Part shown: positions 32,601 through 45,420 of the stretch, piece by piece
Numbering within the stretch: the first letter of the stretch is position 1
Layout: every line of letters begins with the position of its first letter
Assembly (NCBI GenBank): GCA_963971535.1
Contig: OZ020599.1
Coordinates: forward strand, 92,560,282-92,624,281
DNA: 64,000 nt
Source: Notolepis coatsorum
Lineage: Eukaryota > Chordata > Actinopteri > Aulopiformes > Paralepididae
Direction: 5' to 3'
Program-made: the position numbers and the translations under genes
The notes under the pieces: model-generated
The model's input: the letters and a program-made list of their open reading frames with translations, nothing else
What the model was told of the DNA's origin: nothing
Databases searched by the model: none

Positions 32601-32850
32601 CCAACCACTGGCAACCAGAGTGCAAATGTAGCAGTAAAGTGCAACAGCAATGTACAGGTGATTAAAACTGGGTACAAAATATACAAATTATAAATATATC
32701 GGTATGTACAGAGTTGTAGTATAATATGTAGTGATACAGGTGTAGATACTGGCCAGCAGTGTAACTAGTAAGAGTAGGATATGTACATATAATATAGATA
32801 TAGTATCTACAGATAAGTATACAGGTAGATATATATTTATTGAGAATATA
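32601..32850. repeat. interspersed repeat (three copies in window)
   Basis: A stretch with gtacaggtgattaaaactgg, then gtacagagttgtagtataat and ccagcagtgtaactagtaag. Related copies are at 42414-42664 and, with an internal duplication of about 105 bp, at 47700-48060. Confidence 0.75.
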
Positions 32851-32852
32851 TA

Positions 32853-34328
32853 CACTGCTCAAAGAAATAAAGGGAACAACATCCTAGATCTCGAATGAAA
32901 TATTCCAGTTGAAAATCTATTCATTGCTTAGTGGGGTATGTTGAGAACAAAATAACATAAGATTGATCAATGGAAATCAAAATCATTAACCCATGGAGGT
33001 CTGGATTCAGAATCGTACTCGAAATAAAAAAAGTGGGAAAATCGGATCACAAGCTGATCCAACTTCTGCGAAAATTCCTCAAGACAATAAGAAATGTGGC
33101 TCAGTAGTGTGTGTGTGGCCTCCACGTGCCTGTGTGCACTCCCTACAACGTCTGGACATGCTCCTGATGAGACGACGGATGTTCTCCTGAGGGATTTCCT
33201 CCCAGACCTGGATCAGGGCATCAGTCAACTCCTGGACAGTCCGTGGTGCGACGTGGCGTTGGTGGATGGAACGAGACATGATGTCCCAGAGGTGCTCGAT
33301 TGGATTCAGGTCTGGGGAACGGGCAGGCCAGTCCATAGCATCAATGCCTTCGTCATGCGGGTACTGCTGACGCACTCCAGCCACATGAGGCCGAGCATCG
33401 TCATGCATGAGAAGGAACCCAGGGCCCACTGCACCAGCATATGGCCTGACGATGGGTCTGAGGATCTCATCACGGTACCTAATGGCAGTCATGGTACCTC
33501 TGGCTAGCACATGGAGGTCTGTGCAGCCCTCCAGGGATATGCCTCCTCAGACCATCACTGACCCACCGCCAAACCGGTCATGCTGGAGGATGTTGCAGGC
33601 GGCAGAACGTTCTCCACAGCGTCTCCAGACTGTTACGTGCTCAGTGTGAACCTGCTCTCATCCGTGAAGAGCACAGGGTGCCAATGGCGAATCTGCCAAT
33701 CCTGGTGTGCTCTGGCAAATGCCAATCTGGCTGCACGGTGTTGGGCTGTGAGCACAGGCCCCACTTGTGGACGTCGGGCCCTCATGGAGTCTGCGTCTCA
33801 CAGTTTGAGCAGAAACATGCACATTAGTGGCCTGCTGTAGGGCTCTGGCAGTGCTCCTCCTGTTCCTCCTTGCACAAAGGACCAGATAGTGGTCCTGCTG
33901 CTGGGTTGTTGTCCTCCTACAGCCCCCTCCACGTCGCCTGGTGTACTGGCCTGTCTCCTCCATGCTCTTGACACTGTGCTGTGCTGGGGACACAGCAAAC
34001 CTTGCCACAGCGCGCATTGATGTGCCGTCCTGGATGAGCTGCCTCATGCTACGTCTAGTGGTGAGGGCAAAATGTAAAAGTAACCAAAAATCAGCCAGAA
34101 AGGATGAGGACAGGGAAATGGTCTGTGGCCACCACCTGCAGAACCATTCCTTTATAGGGGTTGTCTTGCAAATTGCCTCTCATTTCCACCTGTTATCTGT
34201 TCCATTTGCAGGTGAAATTGATTCACAATCAGTGTTGCTTCCTAACAGGACAGGTTGATCTCCCAGAAGTGTGATTGACTTGGAGTTACATTGTAATGAT
34301 TGTGTTCCCTTTATTTGTTTTAGCAGTA
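32853..34328 (-). mobile_element. Tc1-like transposon, copy 1
   Basis: Terminal inverted repeats cactgctcaaagaaataaag at the left and the complement (ctttatttgttttagcagt) at the right are flanked by TA (32851-32852, 34329-34330). Length is 1,476 bp, typical for Tc1-like fish elements. The transposase reads on the minus strand and is broken. Confidence 0.93.
33079..34047 (-). pseudogene. Tc1-like transposase, frameshifted
   Basis: The N-terminal frame (34047-33658) has a helix-turn-helix region ([20 protein letters not shown]) and the block [20 protein letters not shown]. The C-terminal frame (33510-33079) has the catalytic parts LLMHDDARPHVAGV and DWPARSPDLNPIEHLWDIMS. That is the second D and the DDE-type third acidic residue in its usual context. 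The two frames do not connect, and the middle (around the first catalytic D) is out of frame. Family proteins are about 340 residues in one frame, so this copy is inactive. Confidence 0.9.
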
Positions 34329-34577
34329 TATGGTATATACAGCATTATTGTACATGCTATCATACAGAGCTATGGGTTATATGCAGTACACCTGCATATA
34401 AGTAAGTAGTAGTTTCTGTATTTGGACACTAGATGTCACTCATTTTATAGTATTTATCCCCTGTAGACCATCGGTACCTACTACCTACTAAGAATACTTT
34501 TATACTTTACATAGTATTACTGTTCATAGCTGGTTTCTGTTCTGGTCACACCTCTGCCTGGTATATTTTCACAGAAA

Positions 34578-34880
34578 ATGTCTTTAGGAAGTGGGCCTAT
34601 TATAGGTAATGAAAACATAGATGTCGTGTTTGACAAAGAAAACAGGCACTTACCTGTTTGCAAAAGCTGCAGTAACTGTTTGGGGAAAGGGGGGGGTTAT
34701 TTTACCTGCAAGGTGTCGCACAGGTCCAAGCAGGTGGCGGATTGGAATTTAACTCTAGTAGTACCGATTGTCACCAGCAGATGCCACTGCTCCATGAGGC
34801 AAAAGACGCATCACCCACACGCTACTGAAAGTGTCCTATGTATTCATCCATATTGCCTTTGTTTCCTAGTGATAATATAA
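34578..34880 (+). other. unidentified open frame in duplicated unit
   Basis: 100 codons, with a cysteine-rich patch CKSCSNCLGKGGGYFTC. It is repeated in copy 2 (44295-44543, cut by a LINE insertion). I recognise no family. No splice or promoter evidence; it may be chance. Confidence 0.2.
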
Positions 34881-35046
34881 TAATGTAGGACCTGTTGCAG
34901 AGGTCTTTATTCGGCATGCAACGACACTCAATGTTTTAGTGGTACACACAGCGGTTAGTTTAGCACACACACCGGAACACACACGCATGCATTGTCTCTT
35001 TAGGATCGCAGATGCGATTTGTCTCTGCGATTAACCCATCCCGTCG

Positions 35047-35585
35047 GCGTGTTGCTTTATGACAGGTCATGAGTGCAAGAATGTGACAATTTGACCATGT
35101 GACCGCGGCAACGCGGGAGAGCGGCAGTGCGGAAATAGGCTGTCTCTAAGACAAACTCTAACCTTAACCAGCTCCTTAACAGCGCCTAAACTTAACCGTT
35201 CGAACCTTAACCAACTCAGAAACAATGCCTAACCTTAACCTTAACCTTAACCATGCCTAACCTTAACCGGCGAAAGAATACACGTTAAAAAAAAAATCAC
35301 GTTAAAAAAAAAAAATTCATGGGATTCAAACTCGTCAACAACGAACCGCAGGGCCGCAGGACCGCTGCTATGCCAGGTGAGCTGAAGCGCCGAATGAAAA
35401 TCATGGCGGATTCCTGCGGCGGTTACCTAATTCCGCTCGCGCTCTGCCGCTCCGCTCGCTCTGCCGCTCCGCTCGCTCTGCCGCTCTGCTCTGCGGTTGC
35501 CGCGCCTGCCGCGGGGCATGGCGCAGCCAATCAGGGAAAACGCGGAAGCAAAAGCAGCACTCATGACATGTCATTAAGCAATAGG
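35047..35585. mobile_element. MITE with long TIRs and 10-bp duplication, copy 1 only
   Basis: Inverted ends share ttgcttwatgacakgtcatg and agtgc. Direct flanks catcccgtcg (35037-35046) and cattccgtcg (35586-35595) match at 9 of 10. Copy 2 has a single catcccgtcg at the same place and no insert. A 9-10 bp duplication suggests a Mutator-like MITE. Inside are degenerate ctaacctt repeats and a GC-rich ctctgccgctccgctcg stretch. Confidence 0.75.
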
Positions 35586-35604
35586 CATTCCGTCGTCCTT
35601 CCCC

Positions 35605-36105
35605 CCCAAGGGCAGACGGGCGTCAACGTGAGCCGCGCCAGGGGACCAATCCAAGTGCTCCTGTCCGTCTTCGTCAAGGATGCCACAGCGTTAGCGATCT
35701 GTTGTTGTGCATGTTTTTCCATTGGGTTTATCTTATGGGGGGGGGGGGGAAACCCTTGCGAGCACGGGGAGAACATGCAAACTCCACACAGAAAGGGCAG
35801 CCGGGAGCAGACAGGCGTCAACGTGAGCCGCGCCAGGGGACCAATCCATGTGCTCCTGTCCGTCTTCGTCAAGGACGCCACAGCGTTAGCGATCTGTTGT
35901 TGTGCATGTTTTTCCATTGGGTTTATCTTATCGGGGGGGAAACCCTTGCGAGCACGGGGAGAACATGCAAACTCCACACAGAAAGGCCTGGGAGATATCC
36001 CACCTGGGTACCTGGCATCATGGAAACCTGGTCCCCAAGCGGGAATCGAACCCTGGACCTTCTTGCTGTGAGGCGACAGTGTTAACCACTACACCACCGT
36101 GCCGC
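35605..36105 (-). mobile_element. tRNA-derived SINE with tandem 3' part (copy 1)
   Basis: On the minus strand the head gcggcacggtggtgtagtgg (A box) is followed by B box gggttcgattcccg. The body contains gtggagtttgcatgttctcc. The 3' part is present twice in tandem (units of about 200 bp). The 250-codon frame over it is an artefact. Confidence 0.85.
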
Positions 36106-36367
36106 TAGCATGATGCATCTATTGATTCCCTAGCTGTCATTAGTCTATCTATCCTAATGTTCATACATATATTTGATCTTGTATCAACACTGTATCCCAG
36201 TGGCTGCCATCCGCAACAAAACGTCCTCTCCTTAGGATTCAGATGTAGACCTGTGTTTTACATATACAGGACCTCAAGTATCCGTTATCCAAAACATTTA
36301 GAGATTATTTTAATCCCTGTCCCATGTTTAAATTTTTTTTATTTTAAGGTAGTAATAAACATAACAT

Positions 36368-36572
36368 TTGTATAGCACTTGTCGAAACAGGGTTACAAAG
36401 TGCACAATTGGAGGGGGGCTTCCCACCCTCCAGAACATTTACAACAAGCGGTGCAGGGGTAAGGCGAAGAGAATCATCAAGGACTCCAGCCACCCGAACA
36501 ACTGCCTCTTTGAACTGCTGCGGTCAGGCAAGCGATACCGGAGTCTTAAGGCGAGCACAGAAAGACTCAGAA
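36368..36572 (+). pseudogene. LINE ORF C-terminus, truncated at duplication junction
   Basis: It reads GGGLPTLQNIYNKRCRGKAK and IIKDSSHPNNCLFELLRSGK, the same L2/CR1-like C-terminal block as in 10329-10982. It stops abruptly at the copy-1/copy-2 junction; the original end is found at 49213-49433. Confidence 0.82.
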
Positions 36573-37620
36573 GACTCGTGCCAAGCGGACCGCATCTCAT
36601 CCGACTACTAAAGCATTGTAGTAACTCTGCAACACCCCCCTGCTCCTTTTTGCTTTCTCTATAAATTGACCCTTGAACCTTGACCCCTCAGATATGTGTG
36701 ACACTGGTAGTGGGTGGTTGATCAAGACATAAATTGATCCTGGTACAGCGTAATGGGAACACGGAACTTACTGGTGGCATTAATTGTCCTTGTCGTTATT
36801 ATTTGACCCTTGGAGCCGAATTTGGGGAAAAACGTCTTTCCTAATGAGTCTCAAGAGAATTACTGAGTTAAAAGGATTTCCATGTGACCCCCTTATTCCT
36901 TTAAATCCCTGAACTTTGAACCCTGGCCTCTGGATATATTACTGAAAACACCTTAGCACTGTGGTCCTCCCTGACTAGTCTGGCTATTTATTAACATACG
37001 GCCAAGATGGGACCATGCGGTCCTCCCTGACTCGTCTGGCTAACATACGGCCAAGATGGGACCATGCGGTCCTCCCTGACTCGTCTGGCTAACATAAGGC
37101 CAAGATGGGACCACGTCTGCAACAGTACAGAACGACAGAGTTCTGTACTCTTTCGACCTTGACACTGAATACGCGACGCGAGTATGAGCCATGATTCCAC
37201 AGCTTGTGGCATGTGAGAGTCGCCACAATGTGGGAGTGGGGAGATCAGGACCACCACACCGCTCGCCCCTGTCTGCTCACAGTGAGAGGGTGCTGAACTG
37301 TGCTGGCCGGGGGTCCTCTGAACTGTTTTCCAGGTCTTCGCAGGCCCTGAAAAAGGCAAGAATCTCTCTCTCCCTGAAACTCGTAAAAATGGAAAGACTG
37401 CTTAATTTCTTGCCTATTCTCAATTACTGTACTTTTTCCTTTTACTGATGCTTGTAGCTTTAGCACAGTTGCTACTCTGCACTACAACACGGATGGTGTT
37501 TTGTATTGATGACGACACGTGGAGGTGGACATTATCTGTTTGTAACCAAGCCCAAGCACTAGCAGCTCAAACCAAGAGTCAAATAGTCTCCTGCTTGGGT
37601 TGTGAGGAAGCGTACATGTC

Positions 37621-37786
<166 letters not shown>

Positions 37787-38546
37787 TACACATACACGTA
37801 CACACACTAGATGCACACATTGAATCTCTCCTCCTTTCTCCCTGATCTCTCCCTCGGTTTCCTCTCCTGTTTTCTCTCTCTCTCTCTCCCTCTCTCACAC
37901 ACTCACTCGTTCTCTTTAGCTCCATCCCCCTCCCTCTCTAGCTCTCTCTCTCTCTCTCTCTCTCTCTCTAAACCCCCCCTCTCTCTCTAGCTCTATCCCT
38001 CTCTCTCTCACTCACTCTCTAGCTCTATCCCTCTCTATCTCTCTCTCTCTCTCTAGCTCTACCCCCCTCCCTCTTTAGCTCTCTCTCTAAACCCCCTCCC
38101 TCTCTCTCTCACTCTCTAGCTCTATCCCTCTCACTCACTCACTCTCTCTAGCTCTATCCCTCTCTCACTCACGCTCTCTCTAGCTCTCTCCCTCCCTCTC
38201 TATACCCCCCCTCTCTCACTCACTCTCTAGCTCTATAGAATAGAAATACTTTTATACTACCCCCCCCCCTCTCTCCCTCTAGCTCTACTCCCCCTCTCTC
38301 TCTCTAGCTCCCCCCCCTCTCTCTCACACTATGCTTGTTGCCTGGTAGGAACATGTGCAATAGGAGACAGTCAGGATGCCTTGTGGGATGGCACAGGATT
38401 GTACTGTAGAACCTTGTTTTATCTGATCCTCTCAATTTTCAAACGTACCAGTTTTTCAAGGTAGAATGGATGAAAACCACAGACGCACAAAAGTGTACTC
38501 TGTTGATCCTGTAGTTGTTCTCATCCGATTAGCGGTTCATTCAATA

Positions 38547-38650
38547 GACCTATCTCAAACCCTGCCCTCTTTTCTTGATCCTCCAATCACAACTGTCGCG
38601 ACAGTTGTGATTGGAGGATCAAGAAAAGAGGGCAGGGTTTGAGATAGGTC
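38547..38650. repeat. perfect palindrome, 2 x 52 bp (copy 2)
   Basis: Same sequence as 28723-28826, centred at 38598/38599; no arm difference seen. Confidence 0.95.
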
Positions 38651-41600
38651 CATTACAAAGCAATCTAACCACTCGGGACGTCCCAACTCCTGATCCGCCA
38701 TTAGATACACTGCCTGTCTGCCAACACGGAGCCCTGGTCCCATATTTGTGCCAATTACTAGATAATACAGCTGCAGAGCGCACACTTCAAGTACGTTCAA
38801 GTTACCACAAGCAAATTGAAAAGCTCTGCACTTAGAAAAAAGCTGCGTCACAAACTTCTTTTATTTATATTTTATTTTATTATAATTTTTTATTACCAAA
38901 AAAGGATCTGTATTCGATTGGGTTTAATATAGCCGATACCAAACCAATACCAGTCTATTTAAAATATGCCACGATCGGCTGCGACACCAGTCTTTCAGAC
39001 GGCCTCAGGGCGTTTCTAGCGTCCACTGTGGTGTTCCTCCAGATACATTACATAAACTTCTGACATATGACCTACCTCCATTCCTGAAGGTTTTGATCAG
39101 CAACGTTCTTACGTACTATTTTGATGTCTTTTTCTAAGCAGGTATCTATGTAAATATGCTTTCTTATATATATTTCTTTTTCTTTTGTAAAATAACAGTG
39201 GTAATGTTAGGTATTTTTTTCTTTTCTTTTTGCAGTAAAGAGGTTTTGCAGTAAAGTTCTACTGCAGCACTGAACCTCTGCAATGCATGATGGGTACGAG
39301 AACAGCACCTCTGTCTCCCCTTGTCATCACTTGTTGGCCAAGCCGGAAAGGATTGTTCAAAAACTATAACCTTATTGGAGACTTCACACCTGACCCTAAC
39401 TGAAAATGGAAATTACTTATTTTTTTTATATCATATTTTATTATTATTTTCAATATTTAGTGATTGTTGATTTTCAAAGATATAGCGATCATTTATGATT
39501 TCTTTACTTAGTAGCTTGGCCAACAAGGGAAAGCGTGAATGCGTTTACATGCACAGCGAAGTCTGTTATCATTCAGAATACTCCATGTAAACATCATGTC
39601 CTGTTTATCAATATATATATATATAAAAAAAGAAAAAGTAAATAAGAGGAGTGTAGACCAATTATACACGTTATAACATATCTCCCCAGCAGGGGGCCAC
39701 GTGGAGAGCAGGATGAAGGCAGATAGTTAAAGGGGCACTTTACCAAAAGAAAATACAATGCTGATTTATCTTGCACCTATTCTCACGCACATCCAATAGC
39801 TCTAAACTGTTATTCACACATTAATCTAGTTTTGAGAGTTATTGAATGTAACTGAGTTTGAATATGGCCACCAGTGATGTCATCGTGGGACATTGAATCT
39901 GTGTTGTGTTAATAAAGGATTCAATATCCCCCGATGACATCACTGCCATATTTAAACTAATCTACATTAGATAACTGTCAAACTAAATGAAAGAGTTTTT
40001 GGATGTGTGTTAAGTAAATAATAATTCTGCAAACAAATAAGATGTAATGTACCATGTATAAACCTTATCCCAGTTTTAAAACTGCCGGTCACAGGATGAA
40101 GGCAAAAACATTACATTTGCTCAAAATTGTTAGTCAAAATAATTTTTTAGCATTTATTATACAGCATGTTCTGTTCCCAAAATGCCTTTCACTTGAATAA
40201 GGAATAGGATGTCGGGCTACTTGGCTTTTGCCCTCGCCTCTCGACCCACCACCAATCATTGAGAAGAAGAACGTGAAAAATGTATTCAAACCTAATTAAT
40301 TACGTAGAAAAGGGTATGTTGGTGTGTACATTTATAGTAAACAACAGTAGAGGTTGAATACTTTGTTTCACTTTCACACGCAAAATTATGTGGATTGACT
40401 TCACACATGCAAATACTTGACCTGTCCTAAAGGAAATGTCTAAACGGCAGTATCGGCATTATGCTTTTTTTGTTTGTTTTAAGAGTAATTTATTGGACAC
40501 CGGGGGATGATAATCTAGGAAACAGTATACCGGTCTGTTGCCTGAGAAAGATTATAAGCAGAGGATGGGGAGGGATGTCGAAAGGATATATAGAGAAAGC
40601 GAGAGCAACCCTGAAAGGAGGGTATAATTAGCTCACGGAATGTCAAATTAGTCTGCGATCGCTAAATGTGAAAATAGTTTTTGTTTTTAATGTTATCTGA
40701 CCAACTGTAATCCTGCTCCCTGGAACAGCTCTCGGAATTCAACCCATGAGGTGTGATTTGGGGGTCGTGTCTCGGACACACAAGCCATGAGCAGCTATTG
40801 AAGTATCGCAAACTTGACATTTTCTACTGTCGACGTGTACGTGTTTCAGTGCTCCAACTTATAGTCATTCCATATGGAAACGAGGGATGTAACGGCGGCT
40901 CACGCAGATACCTGGCTACACCAGTACATCTGTACACCGAGATGACAAAAAGCTCGACATCGAGAGCCGCTGTCCGATATTTAAGCAAACCACTTGATTT
41001 TCTGCATTTTCTTTAAGCTGCTCTCGAATGGTGAAGAATTTGTTGGATGTCAATCATTTTCATCCACTTAATAACCCCAAACGAATGGTTCAGAAAAAGT
41101 GGGCGGAACAAATCGGTATCGGCAGTAGAATCTGTGCATCCCTAATAGAAACCTACAACTAGCATCAACTATTATCATGTTTTTCCCTGTTTTACAAACA
41201 GTATGACATACAGAGAAAAGGGGTCCATCCAAAATCCAGTTCACTCATGCACAAAAAACAAAAGACAAAAGTTAACAACGAGACAAGTTAACAAAATTCA
41301 TAAATCAATCAGAAAATCACTTAACAATTTTCCATATGGAAAACGTCTGGATAACAAATTGATCTTTTGTCCATCTGATTTATTAAAGAGTGAATTGAAT
41401 CTGACACACCGCGCCCCGTCCTGTGATAAAGTAGAATGTATTTTCACAGTGCATTTTGAATGTATTTGATAAGTTTACTGACCAGGGTCGAAGTCCCCAT
41501 TTGATTTCAATTCAGTCTATTTGGAATGCCAGCAGAATTCAACGTGAACTTTCGAATGATTCCAAGACATTTCTTAGTATTGGAGTTTTTAAGGGAATTG

Positions 41601-42666
41601 GCTTTCTGAATTGAGCCCAGCCCTGTTCCTAACAGTCTGTTTATGTGCCTCTGTTTTCTATGTGAATTTCAGTTGTGTTTGACTCGGATTACCATGTCTT
41701 TAATTCCAATGGGAGAAAATCTAATTTAACTTGACTAGATTTTTCTTTTATGGTTATTTGATGCACCACCACAATCAAGATTCAGCCAGTAAAACAAATA
41801 TTTCACACGTTAAAACTAATTGAGTCATCAAATAAAGGCTGTACGGTCATAATTTGCATGGATCTTTCCAGCGTTGTGGACCTGAATTTAATTAAACACA
41901 CACAGGAAGACGGGTTCAAATTGAGAATTTTTTAATCCCTGTGTTTTAAGATTTTAAGAATTTTATGCCATGGTAATGTCTCTTATTGGCCAGAAACATC
42001 TGTTTTCTTGATGCTTTGGGAAAATGTGTGAATCGCATCCATTATTTTTTAGAAATATATATTTTTTTGGTCACTGTGTGTAATTTGGTTTATTATGACT
42101 ATTTTGTGATATTAAAATTAAGTGAAAGACTCTTTTGTTTTCATGTATCACAGTTAGTATTTTGTAGTGTCTTTTAATTGTGTTTTTCTGTTATACATTT
42201 ATTTTTTGTCCAGATCACATCCTTACACATCTTTGTCTAGCATTTTTGCTCCTTTTTTAATACACTTATGTCTTGACATTGTGTTCTATAATTTGAGCAC
42301 AAACTGTAGTTTCTGTATTTGGCCACTAGATGTCACTAAGTATATACAATTGGATTACAGTAAAACGAAAATAAGTTTGGCAAAAGTGCTATACAAATAA
42401 AGTTATTATATTATCCAACCACTGGCAACCAGAGTGCAAATGTAGCAGTAAAGTGCAACAGCAATGTACAGGTGATTAAAACTGGGTACAAAATATACAA
42501 ATTATAAATATATCGGTATGTACAGAGTTGTAGTATAATATGTAGTGATACAGGTGTAGATACTGGCCAGCAGTGTAACTAGTAAGAGTAGGATATGTAC
42601 ATATAATATAGATATAGTATCTACAGATAAGTATACAGGTAGATATATATTTATTGAGAATATATA

Positions 42667-44052
42667 CACTGCTCAAAGAAATAAAGGGAACAACATCCTA
42701 GATCTCGAATGAAATATTCCAGTTGAAAATCTATTCATTGCTTAGTGGGGTATGTTGAGAACAAAATAACATAAGATTGATCAATGGAAATCAAAATCAT
42801 TAACCCATGGCGGTCTGGATTCAGAATCGTACTCGAAATAAAAAAGTGGGAAAATCGGATCACAAGCTGATCCAACTTCTGCGAAAATTCCTCAAGACAA
42901 TAAAAAATGTGGCTCAGTAGTGTGTGTGTGGCCTCCACGTGCCTGTGTGCACTCCCTACAACGTCTGGACATGCTCCTGATGAGACGACGGATGTTCTCC
43001 TGAGGGATCTCCTCCCAGACCTGGATCAGGGCATCAGTCAACTCCTGGACAGTCCGTGGTGCGACATGGCGTTGGTGGATGGAACGAGACATGATGTTCC
43101 AGAGCCACATGAGGCCGAGCATCGTCATGCATGAGAAGGAACCCAGGGCCCACTGCACCAGCATATGGCCTGACGATGGGTCTGAGGATCTCATCACGGT
43201 ACCTAATGGCAGTCATGGTACCTCTGGCTAGCACATGGAGGTCTGTGCAGCCCTCCAGGGATATGCCTCCTCAGACCATCACTGACCCACCGCCAAACCG
43301 GTCATGCTGGAGGATGTTGCAGGCAGCAGAACGTTCTCCACAGCGTCTCCAGACTGTTACGTGCTCAGTGTGAACCTGCTCTCATCCGTGAAGAGCACAG
43401 GGTGCCAATGGCGAATCTGCCAATCCTGGTGTGCTCTGGCAAATGCCAATCTGGCTGCACGGTGTTGGGCTGTGAGCACAGGCCCCACTTGTGGACGTCG
43501 GGCCCTCATGGAGTCTGCGTCTCACAGTTTGAGCAGAAACATGCACATTAGTGGCCTGCTGTAGGGCTCTGGCAGTGCTCCTCCTGTTCCTCCTTGCACA
43601 AAGGACCAGATAGTGGTCCTGCTGCTGGGTTGTTGTCCTCCTACAGCCCCCTCCACATCGCCTGGTGTACTGGCCTGTCTCCTCCATGCTCTTGACACTG
43701 TGCTGTGCTGGGGACACAGCAAACCTTGCCACAGCGCGCATTGATGTGCCGTCCTGGATGAGCTGCCTCATGCTACGTCTAGTGGTGAGGGCAAAATGTA
43801 AAAGTAACCAAAAATCAGCCAGAAAGGATGAGGACAGGGAAATGGTCTGTGGCCACCACCTGCAGAACCATTCCTTTATAGGGGTTGTCTTGCAAATTGC
43901 CTCTCATTTCCACCTGTTATCTGTTCCATTTGCAGGTGAAATTGATTCACAATCAGTGTTGCTTCCTAACAGGACAGGTTGATATCCCAGAAGTGTGATT
44001 GACTTGGAGTTACATTGTAATGATTGTGTTCCCTTTATTTGTTTTAGCAGTA
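42667..44052 (-). mobile_element. Tc1-like transposon, copy 2, internally deleted
   Basis: Same termini and TA flanks as 32853-34328 but 1,386 bp. About 90 bp between ccagag and ccacatgagg (around 43100) are missing, removing the region encoding the GVRQQ to SPDLNP part. Confidence 0.92.
42892..43771 (-). pseudogene. Tc1-like transposase, deleted copy
   Basis: The N-terminal frame (43771-43382) matches copy 1 with one R-to-C change in the Arg-rich stretch. The C-terminal part lacks the SPDLNPIEH block because of the deletion near 43100, so an essential catalytic region is gone. Confidence 0.88.
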
Positions 44053-44540
44053 TATGGTATATACAGCATTATTGTACATGCTATCATACAGAGCTATGGG
44101 TTATATGCAGTACACCTGCATATAAGTAAGTAGTAGTTTCTGTATTTGGACACTAGATGTCACTCATTTTATAGTATTTATCCCCTGTAGACCATCGGTA
44201 CCTACTAAGAATACTTTTATACTTTACATAGTATTACTGTTCATAGCTCGTTTCTGTTCTGGTCACACCTCTGCCTGGTATATTTTCACAGAAAATGTCT
44301 TTAGGAAGTGGGCCTATTATAGGTAATGAAAACATAGATGTCGTGTTTGACAAAGAAAACAGGCACTTACCTGTTTGCAAAAGCTGCAGTAACTGTTTGG
44401 GGAAAGGGGGGGGTTATTTTACCTGCAAGGTGTCGCACAGGTCCAAGCAGGTGGCGGATTGGAATTTAACTCTAGTAGTACCGATTGTCACCAGCAGATG
44501 CCACTGCTCCATGAGGCAAAAGACGCATCACCCACACGCT

Positions 44541-44700
44541 TGATTGATTGATTGAAAACTTTATTAACAGATTGCAGAATGGGTACAATACAGTACAGCT
44601 CAATACACACAATTGTTAAGGGGATGCAGACCAGAGAAAGACTTTCGTCTTGTTTACACCAGGGTCCCCCATTTTCACACTGGGACCCTGGTGTGAAAAT
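44541..44700 (-). mobile_element. LINE 3'-end insertion, copy 2 only
   Basis: It begins with (tgat)n then tgaaaactttattaacagat, the complement of the LINE tail also seen at 45640, 47100, 51610 and 61560. The far end contains a short inverted piece (caccagggtccc / gggaccctggtg). Copy 1 has acgctactgaaagtg uninterrupted here. Confidence 0.8.
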
Positions 44701-44935
44701 GAAAGTGTCCTATGTATTCATCCATATTGCCTTTGTTTCCTAGTGATGATAATATAATAATGCAGGACCTGTTGCAGAGGTCTTTATTCGGCATGCAACG
44801 ACACTCAATGTTTTAGTGGTACACACAGCGGTTAGTTTAGCACACACACCGGAACACACACGCATGCATTGTCTCTTTAGGATCGCAGATGCGATTTGTC
44901 TCTGCGATTAACCCATCCCGTCGTCCTTCCCCCCC

Positions 44936-45271
44936 AAGGGCAGCCGGGAGCAGACGGGCGTTGGGTTTATCTTATGGGGGGGGGGGGGGGGGGACCCTTG
45001 CGAGCACGGGGAGAACATGCAAACTCCACACAGAAAGGGCAGCCGGGAGCAGACAGGCGTCAACGTGAGCCGCGCCAGGGGACCAATCCAAGTGCTCCTG
45101 TCCGTCTTCGTCAAGGACGCCACAGCGTTAGCGATCTGTTGTTGTGCATGTTTTTCCATTGTGTTTATCTTATTGGGGGGGAAACCCTTGCGAGCACAGG
45201 GAGAACATGCAAACTCCACACAGAAAGGCCTGGGAGATATCCCACCTGGGTACCTGGCATTATGGAAACCT
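44936..45271 (-). mobile_element. SINE 3' part, copy 2, internally deleted
   Basis: It matches 35605-36020 of copy 1 but the first unit lacks gtcaacgtgagcc to the poly-G. It is cut at 45271 where unrelated sequence begins; its tRNA-like head reappears at 48872-48953. Confidence 0.8.
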
Positions 45272-45420
45272 GCGCGGCGGCCAGCCGTGTATAGGTGTAA
45301 CAGACTGACAGCCAATGAAATGGGTGCATTTGTCACGCTGTCCAAGGAGCTGAACTGCTCTCGTGCAGCCGTGTTCGAATCCCGGTCGGGGCAAAAGCCT
45401 GTCATACATTATCAAAGATA
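45272..45420 (+). repeat. possible tRNA-derived repeat fragment
   Basis: It contains a B-box-like gttcgaatcccgg near 45370 but no convincing A box. Confidence 0.3.

Larger units (their letters stand above)
26807..36572. repeat. tandem duplication, copy 1 (about 9.77 kb)
   Basis: Sequence from gactcgtgccaagcgga at 26807 onwards reappears from 36573, collinear and nearly identical over several kilobases. The right end is the truncated tail of a LINE (cagaaag-actcagaag). At 36573 that LINE tail jumps directly into the copy-2 start. 27400-27900, 28505-28720 and 28830-32600 show no coding gene. Confidence 0.92.

Noticed and set aside
35160..35275. Telomere-like ctaacctt repeats
   Set aside because: Degenerate, not the vertebrate TTAGGG unit, and confined to the inside of a MITE.
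35319..36071. 250-codon + strand ORF
   Set aside because: It runs through the end of the copy-1 MITE and the tandem SINE units on the antisense side; repeated peptide blocks mirror the repeat.
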